Part shown: piece by piece, positions 34,501-49,500 of the stretch
Position numbering within the stretch: the first letter of the stretch is position 1
Layout of the letters: every line of letters starts with the position of its first letter
From: Proteromonas lacertae
Lineage: Eukaryota > Sar > Bigyra > Opalinata > Proteromonadidae
Assembly (NCBI GenBank): GCA_002245135.1
Contig: NGBS01001174.1
Location: 78,030 to 142,029, forward strand
Reading direction: 5' to 3'
Length of the DNA: 64,000 bases
The notes under the pieces: model-generated
The model's input: only the letters and a program-made list of their open reading frames with translations
What the model was told of the DNA's origin: nothing
The model's database searches: none
Made by a program: the position numbers and the translations under genes

Positions 34501-37500
34501 GAAACAATAAGAACAAATGAATATAAATTATTAATAGATAAATATAATAGTAATAATGATGTTTATGATTTTACTATTACAAATGTAACTAATGATGTTA
34601 ATTATGTTAGAGTGTTGGCTTATAGCTCAATTGGATATAGTAGTCCAAGTAATGCATATGTTTATACAAATGGATTGAATTGTGTTGCTAATTCACCTAA
34701 CAACGCCAATTATACTATTTATAATGTTACTGTGTATTATTTAAATCCTGCCAATCTATCAGAAGAATTGAAATATATATATTATTCACCTAATGAAATT
34801 TGTGATTCTCAGCTTAGTGATAAAATAGTAGCAAGCTACAATAGAATTGGTGATAAATTCATAAAGCCATATTCCATGTATCCTGATCCACCAAGTAATA
34901 TCAGTTATTACTTTGTGAATAGTACAAGTTTAGGTTTGAAATGGAATGATCCTTTATACAGTAAAAACATAACCGATTATTATTTAGAATATGATTCTGT
35001 TTATTCGTTCAATAGTAAAGATTATCATAGAGAAATAATTAAAGGTAAAGTCAATAACTATCAAATATTTAGTTTGAATGGAAGTATTACATATTACATT
35101 AGGATTAGATCAGTATCAATGACTGTTCAAGGTGAATATATATTTGGATTACCTATATATATTCATACAGAACCAATACAACCAATTGATCAATTACCAT
35201 ATAAAATAAGAGATTCAATAGAATTATCTAATGAAACTGATCCGCATGTAATAATAATCACATGGTCAAGTCAAATATACAATCAAGACAATTTCATTAC
35301 AGTAAATGGAGGAAGAAAATTATTATCATATAAAATAGATTGGTGTGAAAAAAGAGATGAAAATAATGGAAAATGCGAGAATATCAATGGAACTTATTAT
35401 TATATATTAAAAGATGAAGATAATGAGTGTATTGATAATTGTACAATTTATCTTGGAAAAGATGTTGTAAGAATTGAATTAGATGAAAAACAACCATTTA
35501 TGATTGGTTATAATAACACAAATACACCTATAATATATGAAAATACTACTCAGAGTAAAATAAAGACCGAATTAGATATAATATTATCAAGTGAATGTAA
35601 TGAAGATGATTATGAAATTAGATTAATCAGTCATGAAGATATATCAAAATATTACTTAGAAATATTAAACTGTAGTATTGATATCTCACTTCTAACAATA
35701 GAAACAAATACAACATATTTAATATCATCAAAAATGGATTATACTTCAGTTAAACCAGGTATTCCATTCTTTGTTCAAATTACACCAATCAATATACTTG
35801 GATATGGTGAAGCATTAATATCGAACAAATCAATTCAAGCTCAATATGATAAGTCATCAATACCATTGAATGTAATGATTTATCCAAACGTTACAGATAA
35901 GACATGTATGAGTATAATATGGGGAAAACCATTAATTGATGATGGAACTCAAATATTAAATTATACAATTTATATTACTACAGAAGAAAAAGGAGTAGAT
36001 TTAGAGAAAAGATCTTATCTAGTAGAAGATTTATTCTATGAGAATGAAGTATATAACTTATCATTATGTGAATTAATACCTGGCAAAGAGTATAATTTCA
36101 CAATAACTGCATATAATGGCAAAGAATCAGATAATTCAGAAAATGCAATTCCTAAATGTTATGAAGAATATCCATATTGTAGAGAATTATTAATTCCGAG
36201 ACAATTCCCTCAAAATGTTGATGATTATACAGTTGGTAGTATTAACAATACAATGGTTTATTTCCATGAATCTGATTTTGTTGTTAGTTTCAATTATTTA
36301 CATAATGAAAGTGGTGTTGACTTTGATATTATTCAATTTGAATATTCAATTTCTCCCTATTTTAATGATAGTTTAACAACAGTGAATTTAACAATAGCTA
36401 ATATGACTGATAATAATGTATATTTAATGTATCAAAGTGGATTTATCACTGGTCAATTTGTTTATACAAGAATACGTGTACAAAATAGTATAGGTGTAAC
36501 TGATTGGATAAATACAACCGTTAGTAATAATACAATAACACAATTGTTAGGTTATCCTGATGAAGATACATTTGTATTAAATAATGTTTATGATTGTAAT
36601 TATAAATGTCAAAGTAGTTCATTGGATGTAACAATATATCCATCATATGAGACAAGATATAGTACAATTAAAGGACATTTATTAGAATATTCAGATAAAG
36701 AATTTGATAATTATGGCAATCGTGAAGATACTGTTAAAGTTAATGAAAATTGTCAATATAGATTTAAAGTTGTTGATAAGAATGATGATGATGAGAATAG
36801 TAATGTTGAGATGTTAAGTGCAATGTTGAATGAATCATCACCAATTAGTTTTATAGATGTTTCATTAATGAATTTAGAGATTATTGGATATGTTACTATT
36901 ACAGGAAATAGTGATGATTATACAATCGAATATCATAGCAATATGTCCAATATAGAAGTAATGATAGATTCAACAAGTAATTGTTCGATACTAACAAAAT
37001 CAGATCAAAATGTAAAAAATTATCATTCAGTAGTAATTCCATCAAAGCAGTCTGATGCAACAGTGACTTACAGAATCACAGAATTAGAAACATATAAACC
37101 ATATTATGTGAGATCTGCTCCAATCACAGAATTTGGAGTTGGTAAATTTACACAATCACAAAATCTATCAACAACTCATCAACCACCAGATCAAGTAATA
37201 AATCCATTATTATACTATGTAAATCAAACATCCATATTAATAATATATGAATTACCTGAGTATATTGGTGCTGATAATGAAACATTGTTATATTTCATTG
37301 AGTATAGTCATTTGGCTGATTTTAATGATCCAGAAGGAACAATGTCTATCAATACAACTGATACATATATTTATATAAGTGATTTAGAACCAAATACAGA
37401 ATATTATGTTAGAATTGCTGCTCAGAATAGTATTGGTGTTGGCTTGTATAACCAAACATATCCCAAATCAGTATTTTTATATAATTACACAACTCAACCA

Positions 37501-40500
37501 GTTATTTATTATCAAGATTCTCCAGATGCTTATTCAGTAACACTGAATTGGACAAAACCAGTTTATATTGAAGATTTAGAATATTATAGTGTAGAATATT
37601 ATCCAGTAATGAGAAATTTACCATTACCATATGGAACAATGAGAACTGTGATAATGGAAATAAGTGGAGAAAATTATACAGTTACAATTAGTAATATATT
37701 TGGTGATTATACAACTTATATTTTATTGAAAGATGCAACATCCAATCAATTACAAGATGCATTAAAATCATTACCAAATACAATGGTTGAAATTAAAGTA
37801 GAATATTTTAATAATAGTAAGAATATGTTTAAGATTGATTTAATGGATTATAATAGTGAATTAAATGGTATAAATTGTACTGGATGTAAATTAGAAATAT
37901 TAATAAATGGAGTACAACCACCTCAATATAAAATAGAATTAACTTATTCAACATATTTAAATTATACAATAGAGGATTTAATACCTGGTCAAGATTATGT
38001 AGTATATGTAAGAGGTTATAATAGATATGGATTTGGTGTAAGAAGTGATGATTTTATAATGACTCCTTTAGTTGTACCATATCAACCATCATTCAATTTA
38101 ACTGTCTATGATAGTAAAACATTATCAGTTGATTTTAATACAAGTTCGTTTGATGGTGGTGCTCCAATATCTTATTACAATTTAACATATGATGATACAA
38201 ACAGAACTGTAGTTATTAATAAAACAATGACTAATAATCATTGGATATTATTATTAGATTCAGATTATTCATCAATTTCTGGAAATTTCTTTGTATATTT
38301 TGGTGATAATAATAAAGGTATTTATAATATAACACATCCAGTATGTGAAGCTTGTATTAATGGTGAAGAAGGTAAGAATTATTTCAATATAAAGAATAGT
38401 GATAGTAATATCAGTTTATATGCAACTGAGTTTATCCAAATTAGTGGTAAAGAGTATAGAATATGTGATTATTTAGCACATAATACCAATCCAGTTAGTA
38501 ATGATAAGATTTATGTTTGTGATTTAATAAATACAACATTAGAATATAATCTAACATCTGATGATGTAATAGATGGAGGTTATTTATTACGAGTTACTAC
38601 ATTTATCGGATTAGTAACAATAAGTGATGATAATAATACATTTACTCCAGTTGGTGATTTAAGAGAAGAATTATTTGTTGGTGATTATATTAGTATTGGA
38701 GACCCAATAGAATCAACTGCAACATTCTCAATATCAAATATTACAGATAATAATAGGAATTATTCATTAGCAGTTCCAGAGAATATAACTATTCCATCTT
38801 ATAATATATTGAATAGTAAAAGATTTAATAGTACTTATCCAATATATTTAAAACCAAGATCACCACCGTTGAAATATTCAGATGTTAATGCCAATTTATT
38901 GAGAGATGTATTTGAAGATTTTGCTGAATTGACATATGTAGAAGTGAAAGAATCACAATATAGAAAGTGGTAGAAGATGGGATATTGAAATAATACGTAG
39001 TACAAATGGCATGTATGGACCAATATTAATAAACACACATCAGTTATTATCAATGAGAAGATTTGAAGTTATAAGTAGCTCAATTCAAGCTGAGAATGTA
39101 ATATTGACAGATTTATTACCATATTCAAATACAACAGTCTCATTATCAGTATGTAATCGTAAAGGTTGTGGTATTCCATATGTTGATAGTATTGAATTAA
39201 CTGATAAAGTTCCTATATTATCAGTTCCATTGATAATTTCACATATTGGTGATAGAATCGCTAGAGCTGAATGGAATAAAGTGAAGTATGAAGGTGGTGT
39301 TGATTTTGGTGGATATTATATTGAATGTTCTAATAACATGGCATTCCAGAATAATCAAAGTAAAATTATCTATGCGAATGAATCAAATCCTGAATATCAT
39401 GTTGATACATTGACAATTAGTACTTCATATTATGATCAATTGAATGGAACATTCTTACTTGAATTTGACAAACATTATTCAAATCCAATTCCATTTAATG
39501 CAAGAGCTGATGTGTTGAAACAGAAACTAGAGGAATTATCAACAATTGAAAAAGTAGAAGTTGAGAGAATTACATTGAAGAAAGGTTATACATGGTTTAT
39601 TACGATATGTAAGTATATTATATGGAAGTGATGTAAGTGGAAAATTGATAGTACATCAATTAGGATTGGTATTAAATGGCTCAAAAGTAGATGATACAAT
39701 ATTAGAAGTGAAGAATATGCCAAGAAATAAAGGAAAATTAGAATATAATTTCGATTTTACCATTAATAGCATCAATACACAATTATACTGTAATTTATAT
39801 GCATTTAATGAAATTGGTTATAGTATTAAAGAATATACAACATTTATACCAGATCCAAATGAATTTGTTCATTCATCAGTTCCAAGATTATTCTATAATA
39901 ATAGTAATTATAAGAATGAAATATATATTGAATGGAATGAACCATTATATCCAAGACATACAATAATTGGATATATGTTTGAAGTTGATTATTTAACATC
40001 ATTTAATAGTAAATGTAATAATGGAAGTAAGTGTTTACCAACAGATTTAAAACCATATCGTTATTATTATTTTGATGATTATGTTATTGATAAGACACCA
40101 ACATTCCAGAAGTATGTTTATATCAAGAATCTTATACCTGGTTATACTTATTATATTCAATTCTATTCAGTTTCTGATGATAAATCCACTAGTTATCCAT
40201 ATATATTTGATATTCAAATACCTAAGACAATACCTAAATATATATCAAATGCTAGAATATACCCATATTCAAACACTGAATTTGTTGTTGATATTGATAT
40301 TCCTGATTTAAATAGACATTATGGTAGTAATGGAAATCCAATAAATAATATTGTATTTGAATATGAAACAAGAGTTACAGAAATACAACAATTTGAAATT
40401 CCTACAGAACATATAGGTAAATATTATCAATTTAAATATGATGATTTATATACACAATGTATTAAAGTAGAATTGAATAATCCAATCAATATTCAGAATG

Positions 40501-43500
40501 AATTATCATTATTACCAAATATTGATGGAACAAATGTTCAACCTATAGAAAATGGTTATTCAATCGAATTTAATGGAGATATATTATGTAATGGAAATAT
40601 GAATGAAGTAATCATAACAGGTGAAAATTGTGTAAATGGAATTGATAACAATATTGAAGTAAAGGCAATTCGTGAAGGAAAACATGGACCATCTCCACCT
40701 GTTGTTACATTTACATCAAATGTGAATGTTACTGAAGTTGATAGACTATTACAAGAAGAAGAAGAAAAATATTTCCAAATTGGTGTTAATTATATAGGTA
40801 ATTTTAATGAAAGTGATATAAAAGTATGTGGTGAAATTGAAGATAATGTTTTACATATGATTGATAATGAAAGTGATAATAAAGTGTATATAAATGAAAC
40901 AATAATGATCAATAATGAAATATATCATATTATTGATATAAATGGTAGTGATATTTACATAGATGATTATCTATATGAAAGTATAGAAGATTATAGTATT
41001 TACAGAAGAACTAATTTGTTAGGTTATGTAAGTGGATGTGTTGAAGATTCTGATGAATTAAATATTGAATTTGTTTCAGAACCACCAGAATATGATGAAA
41101 AAGACTCATTCTTAATCAATAATAAGATATATTATCAAATAAGAAAGAATGTTACAGGTAATTGCCCAACTGGTTTAATATATATCAAACAGTTCACAAA
41201 TCCAATTAGTTTATCAGCAACAGCCAATGAGATGAAAGAACAATTAGAGGAATTGGAAGGAATAAATACAGTTGATGTTAAGAGATATGGACCTGATCAA
41301 GAAGGACATTATATTTGGTATGTAACATTCGTATCATTCCTTGGTCCAATTAGTGAAAATAATATAGAAGTAAGATCAAATATAGTTAAATATACAATCA
41401 TCAATGATGGTTCTAGGCCAACAGAATATTCAAATTCAACTGAATTAACCTCAAAAGTTGAAGAAATACAAGAGATTGTATTGATTAGTAAATCGATTGA
41501 TGAATATAAAGGTGAGATACATTTTACATATGGTAATGATAGTGGTAAATATGATGTATTAACACCAACAACTGAATTATATGATGCTTTGAGATATTTA
41601 GATTCAATAGGAAATATTGAAATAAGTGATCCAGTTGTAATAGATGATCCTGAATTAGGTTATGGTAAAATATACACTGTTCAATTTACTAGTCAAATTG
41701 GTGATATTAAGAATATAAAATGTGAGAATACAACATATGTGAAATGTTATATTTATGAAAGAGTAGCTGGTGCATTACCAATGAATAATACTGTTATAAA
41801 GAATGATGAATTTTATGAAGGACAAAGAATATCAGTCACTTCATCAATCAGAAGTATATATAACAATAGAAGTATTGATTCAAATATATTACAGAATTAT
41901 GGTATTGGATTTTCAAGAGTAAATAGTATTATTGGATCAAAACCACCAACACCATTATTAAATGAAGCTGTAATAAGAGGGGATGAAGAAATAGAATTAT
42001 ATTTCAATCCAAACAATCAAAATGGTTTATCTGTTGATGATTATTTAGTTGAATGGTATTTACAACCATCTAAAGAGTTTATTCATCCAGTTTTTACAAT
42101 ACAAATATATTCAACATCTGATGAACATAAAGATGAATATCCAAGAGGATATGTACGATTATCATATAATAATAATAATGAAGTTACCTACCCATTATTA
42201 GTAGAGAGTAATTCAAGTGAAATAACAAATAGTTTAGTTAATTTACCATCAATAAGAGATGTTTTAGTGAATGTAGAAAAGAAAGATTATAGTTTATACA
42301 TGGATTATTACATTTATTCATGAAGATAATAGCAGTATAAAAGACTTGAATGTTATTGTTCCAATTATTTATGAAATTGGTTATAATATATCAGTCAATA
42401 AAAGGAGATAAATATGAATTATTTACTTCTCAGTCAATAGCTGTTTCAACAGATGATTGTGATGTTTATTCTGATAATGTAAAAGAACAAAGAATTTGTC
42501 AAAACACAGCCAGAAATTCAAAGTTTAATAATAGAAAATTATAAGGGAAATAATGATCAAAGTGAAACATTTAATTTGTATATGAATAACAGTATGATTG
42601 AAAGGAATATCAATAGATGTTACTGCTTTTGAACTAGAGAATTTATTAAAAGAACAATTCAATTTAGATTGTCATGTAATGAGAGAAGAATATAATGATA
42701 ATTTGCTATTCAATATTATCTTTGAAAAAGGATTAAGATTAGATCCATTAACAACAACATCTCAACATTTGTCAACATATATTAATGTTTATAGACCAAT
42801 AATTATTGATATAAAAGCAATGACTGAAATAAGTGGAATGGTAAATATAAGCATATATGATGATGTTATTAGTATTCCATATGATGAATTAAGTGATGAA
42901 TTATTAGAAGAAGAATTAACTAAATTTAAATATATAGGTAAAGTAAAAGCATTTATATCAAAACCACAAGTTGAATTGAAAGGATTATTCAGAATGACAA
43001 AGAATGAAGATGAAGAGAGTTATATTTTGAAGTATAATACTTTAAAGATTAATTTATATAATGATATGATATTACATATCTATGATTTGGAGTATAGAAT
43101 AGTTAATATAAATGAAACTTACAAGACAAATTTTATTAGAACCAACAGAATATACAACACTTAACCAATTCACAATACCAAAAGAAGGATTGATTGTTAA
43201 ACCATATATGAATTCAAGATATGGAACAAGAATACAATTGTTGTTAATTTCATATGATTTTAGTTATACTTATTTCAGTATTAATCCTCAATTGACTAGC
43301 CTTAGGATTAGAAGTAGAAATACACAAACCTCAAGCCATTCCTACTAATTCATATTTGTTAGGTAATAAATTGAGAAGAGAAATATTAGTAGCAAGAAGA
43401 GGAAGTGATGATAATATTGGAGATTACTACTTCTTCTTGCATTATGCTGACAAAGATAATATAACAGGAGAATATATGTGTGTAAGCGTATCAAATTTTG

Positions 43501-46500
43501 AAGAAATGAAAGAAAGATTTAGTAATAAGACAAATGTAAGAATATTTAGAAAAGAATATATTGTTGGAGAGTATTATCAATATATGTTTATGTATATTGA
43601 TTCAAATAAACAACATTTGATAGTAGATAAACAATTATATAAAAATGATATATGTAATTATATTAATACATCATCATATGCTTATTCTTACGTAGAGAAT
43701 AATGGTTATATCAACAATATGTATAACACAAAATATCAAGGCATATTCCCAGAAGAAGATTATACCATCAGAATCTCATCAATTAGTAATATGTATGGAA
43801 TTAGTAAACCATTAGTCTTAGAGAATATACAATCAACAACCTATAAGCCAACACCACCAAGATCATTAACACTAATCAATCAGTATGATAATAACTCATT
43901 CTTAGTGTATTATAATCCACCAGTTTATACAGGTGATACTGAGATTATTAGATATGAAATACAATGTGATACAAATAGTGATTTTGCTTCATTAGATAAA
44001 TTGACAAGATACAGTGTAAAAACATCAGAAATTCAAGTAATAAGAACAAATATACAAGATTATATCAATTTGACTATATCATGGGGTGGATTAAGTTTTG
44101 AATATAAAATTGGTGATTATATATCCAAGTTAGAATATGGTTTAAGATATATAACAAATACATCAAGTGTATTGGGTAATCCAATCAAAGTAGATTATTA
44201 TCAATACAGTAATATAAGAGAATATCATATTAAATTCACTGGATTATGTGGACATTTAGGTTTAATAGAGGTAAAGTCTGAGATTACTAATATAAATAAC
44301 TATATTGATGTATATTATAAACAAATTGGTGTGTGTGAAATTGTTCCAGGACAATATACAAAGGAAGTTCAAGCATTAACAATTAAAGGAAGTGGAACAA
44401 TACAATTGGTATTTGAAGGAGAAGTAACTGAAGAAATTGATATTAAAGAGAATGATGATGAAGGAAATATGAGACAATTAGAAGAAAACTTAAAGAATTT
44501 AACTACAATTCATTCATTGTATATAGAATTAAGAGACAGGAATGTTTATGAAGTTCATTTTACACATTTATCTCATGAATTAATAGCAAGGATATGGATC
44601 ATTAACTCCAATATTATTATATGAGACTGTAGATGGAATAACATATAGAAATGACAAAATGATTTATGGTTCATTACCATTAACAATTACAATAGAGAAT
44701 TTAGAGAATAATTATTATTATTGTCATGCAAGAGCCTATAATTCAGTAGGTAAAATCAGTGATTGGAGTAATACAGCTTCAATTGTATTATATCAAAAAC
44801 CATCAAGTCCTTCTTATGTTAATGTTAATTATGGATTGAATTACAGTTTATTAGTTGTTATTGGTATTAGTGAAGATAATGGTGGTTCTGAAATATTATA
44901 TTATGATTTGGTATATTACAATGAAAAAGGTAATTTCTGCAAACAGAATTTAACAATTACAAGTGGTTCAATATTAGATGATTTTAGTTTATACACAGAG
45001 AAACAAATGATTCAAATAAAGTCATTAGAAATGAGAGAATTAATAGTGTTGAGATTTAGAGGTGAAGATACAACATCAATTAGATTGTCAAATGATGTAG
45101 AAGAATTAAGTGAAAATATATACTTAGGTTTATCATATTTAACTACAATTGATGGAATAAAAGTAGAATGTGAAAAAGATACTAATGATACTCTGTTATA
45201 TAATTGTTATATTGAGTTTTTATCACAATTAGAAGATTTACCTTTAATAGAATGTGAACAATCATCATTTGTTCATATATTCCCAATAAGAGATGGTATT
45301 AGTCCAATTGGTGGAGTATTTAGTATTTGTCATTATCATAAAGACAAAGAAGGAGGTGAATACGATTGTACAAGAGAATTACCATATGATGTTACAGCTG
45401 AAAAGATGAAATATGAAATGGAATTATTAAATACAATTGATGAAGTTGATATTGTCAGAGTAAGAAATGGAAATGGTTATACTTGGTATATTACATTTGT
45501 GAATGATTATACAACAAAAGATGCTATTTATATTAAAGCATCACAGTTAACTGGACCAAATCTTCATATTAATGTTGATATAATGGAAATGAATACATGG
45601 GTTGATAGTGTTAATAGAATTCAAATACAACCACCAAATAATGAAAATAATTTACATCATTTTATTAGAGAATTTAGAAGTAAAACCTTATACAATATTA
45701 GTTCAAAGTGTTAATAAGTTTGGAAGAAGTAAAGCAACTTTAGGAATTGAAGATGGATTAATACCAAGAAATGTTCCAGAAATAGCCAACAATTGTTGAA
45801 GTTTTAACATTATCATCAAAGAAGATAAAAGTAACATTTAAAGCTCCAATTAGCGATAATGGATCACCAATAATTAAGTATTATATTGAATGGAGTACTG
45901 AGAATTTAGAAACATTAAAAACTGAACCAAATAGAGAAACCTTTACACAATTTGATCAAATAGAAGATGATGTTTATTTCTTCAATTTCCTTGTCAGTAC
46001 AAATAATACGTATTATGTAAGAGTAATAGCTGTGAATGATGCAGGAAATAGTTTACCATCAAAGACATTATCAACATATACAACTGATTTAGTACCAGGA
46101 AAACCAATTGTTGATTCTGTAGAAATATTATCTTATTATAAGATAATTATCAATTGGCATGAATCTGATGATAATACATCGATTAGATATGGTGGAAATG
46201 GTGGAATTCCATTAACCAAATTCATAGTAGATTGGGATGATAATTTAGATTACAGTAATCCACATACTTATGTAGTTGATTATAATCAAACATCCATATT
46301 AATAGGTAATACAGAATATGTTGCTGGTTCAGAAAGACCAAAACCATTTAGTAATCCAATTTATATTAGAGTATATTCAACTAATTCATTAGGTACAAGT
46401 AAACCATCTGATAGTTATATTGTTCCATTTAATGATACAGCTTTAATACCAAGTGGACCTTTGAATTTGACTGCTTCACCATCATCTACATACAGTTCAT

Positions 46501-49500
46501 TGGATATTTCATGGGAAAAACCATTAGCGGATGGTGGATTTACAATATCTGAGTTTGATATAGAATATTCACAATCACCAAGTTTTGAAAGAAGTGAATA
46601 TGTTACTGTTTATTCATCCTATGAAACTCACTTAATGGAAATTGAAAAACCAGTTGAATTAGAAACATTGTATTATGATGTACAAGTTCCAGTTTATACT
46701 CAATTGACTACAATTAGTACAGATTTGCCAGTAAACCAATCAGGATATTCAACAGTAAGTGTAGATTTACAAGGATTCCAACCCGATGAAACAATTCTAA
46801 GTATTGGTATAGGAAATAACGCATATAAGAATGATAGACAAACAACAGCAATCCATTTTGATATTGAAGGAAATCCAACTAAAGAGAAGATAATAGTAAA
46901 TACACAATATAAACCAACAATACAAAATATATCAATATATCCATCAACAAATAATAAAAATAGGACAATCAATGCTCATACATTATTTACATTATCATTT
47001 GATTATACAAATATAATTTCAAACGTATTTTATAAGAGAGATGTTAAATTAGCATTTTATTATGGAAGTGATGAAAAGGTATTATCGTCATTGTGGAATC
47101 ACGTTTTTAGATATGAAGATAATATAGTTGTAAATGTAAATGAAAATGAAAAAGGAGGTAAAGACTTTATTATTCATTATAATTTCGAAGGTTCTATTCC
47201 AATACCAACAATATCATTATCTGAAAAGAATAAAGATGTTGAATTTGAATCAAGTATAGAAAATATTGAAGAAGGATATTTTGTTGATTCTTTCAATATG
47301 ACAGTTATGTATGATAATGGAAAAGTAGTATCAGTTGAAATACCAAATTATAGAAAAAGAAGTGAATGGAATAACAACAATAATAATAATTTACCAATTG
47401 ATTTATTCACACCATTGTGTTTACAACAATCTGATTGTGATATTACATTGACATACAATAAAGAAAATAATGACAAATATTATTTAGGTGGATTTGTAAT
47501 AATGATAGAATATACTGGTTATTATGGCAAACATCCTTCCATTGCAACTATTACTAGTGATAAGAAAGAAATGATTACTATAAAACAGGAATTATTAGAA
47601 GAAGGACCAGATTCAAATGGTGATTTTAAATTGAAATATCAAGAATTTGAAACAGATAGTATTTCATTTTTACCAGTATTTAATGATACAGAAGGTCAAT
47701 TAGGATTAAAAGAAAGAGTGCAAGAACAATTAGATAAGTTATTTGGTGAAGGAAATATAGATGTAAAAATAACACCTCCCAATAGACAATTATCATTATC
47801 AATAATAGTTACATATATTGGAGAATCTTTAACAGGAAAACAAGATGAAATAACATTATCAAGTAGTAATTTCAAGCCAATAGTTAATATAACAGTAGAT
47901 ACAATATATGGAGGACATTTATCTGGTTCGTTTATCTTATCTTTACCAGAATTCCCAACAAAACAAATTGAATTTTATTTGAATGACACAATTGATGTTT
48001 TAGCTTATAAATTTGGTGAATTATATGGAGCACAAGGTATTTATAATACAATAACAGTATCAACAACAGTAGAAGATTCAAATATTGGATTACAAGCTTG
48101 GACAATAGAATTTAATGATAATGAAATGATAAAGAATGAAGATGGTAAATTAATGTGGGGTATATTATCAAAATATCATCAATTACTTCCAACAATTGTT
48201 AAAGGTCCAACATATACAATCAATAATGTTGATATTCAAGATGATACTGGTGTTGTTTTACATTATTCAAATCCTGGAACTGATCATTTATTAGGTTATT
48301 ATCGTTTATTACTTGATACAAGAGAATGTGTATTATGTGTTGATAAGAATATATATTATTCAAGAGATATATCAGTAGAAACAACAGCTGAAGAAATGAA
48401 AGTGATTTTAGAAGAATTACCAAATGTAGGAAGAGTAGAAGTAACAACAACAGAACCTAACAGATTTACTGGTTCAATTAAATACACAATCAGATTTGTA
48501 GAAGATATAGATGGTAGAAATCCAGGTAGTTTATCATCCAACAATAATAAAGAACCATTACAATTAGCATATGATAGAATAGAGAATTATAAAGATTTAG
48601 TAATAAAGACAGAATCATATGGATCTGCATTGTCTGGTTATTTCACATTGATTTTGTCTATAAATGATACTGACAGTTGTAGTATTAAGATCAATAACAA
48701 AGATTCATCCATTAGTTATATTCAACAATCTATATATGATAGTTGTGATTTTATTAGAAAAGTGAATGTATCTGAAGATTTATCAAAGATAAGTAATGGT
48801 GAAAGAGTTTATTTGTTTAGTTTTATAAGTAATTCCCTTTCTAGACCATATGGAAGTGGTACAGTTGATGTAATAGTTGATGAAGAAAATACAAATATTA
48901 CATACAATGATATTAAAGGAAATATTCATCAAGGAAACTTAACAATCACAACATCAACTACAAATGAAGGATTATTGAACCAACCTATTACATTAAAAGT
49001 AATATCAACGGATATTAAAACATTAATAACAGATGAAATAGAATCAGAATTAACAACATCATTCAATTCAATGAATAATAATAACTATTATAGAATCTAT
49101 GTAAATGCAACTCAAATAGGATGTGGTTGGAATGATGAACAATGTAATGGAAAATTAGGTGGATTAAGATTAACAATCATCTTTACAAAACAGCCAGGAA
49201 GTGCTTCAGCATATTCATATCCATATGGAACATGTATGGTTTCACCATATACAGAATTAATTGCAGAAGATACAAATATTGATATTACCAAACAGATTAT
49301 TAATGAATGTACTCATGAGTTTACCACATTGTATAAATTCCAAAGTGAATATAGTAATGGTAAGAAATCTAAAGAATATAGTTTGAATATATCAAATCCA
49401 TCATTTATTGCTTACAGTTTATTTGATTTAATGTCATATGGTGATGTGAGAGTAAATACAATTGATTCTGTTTTAACAACAGAAATTGAGAATATAAGAG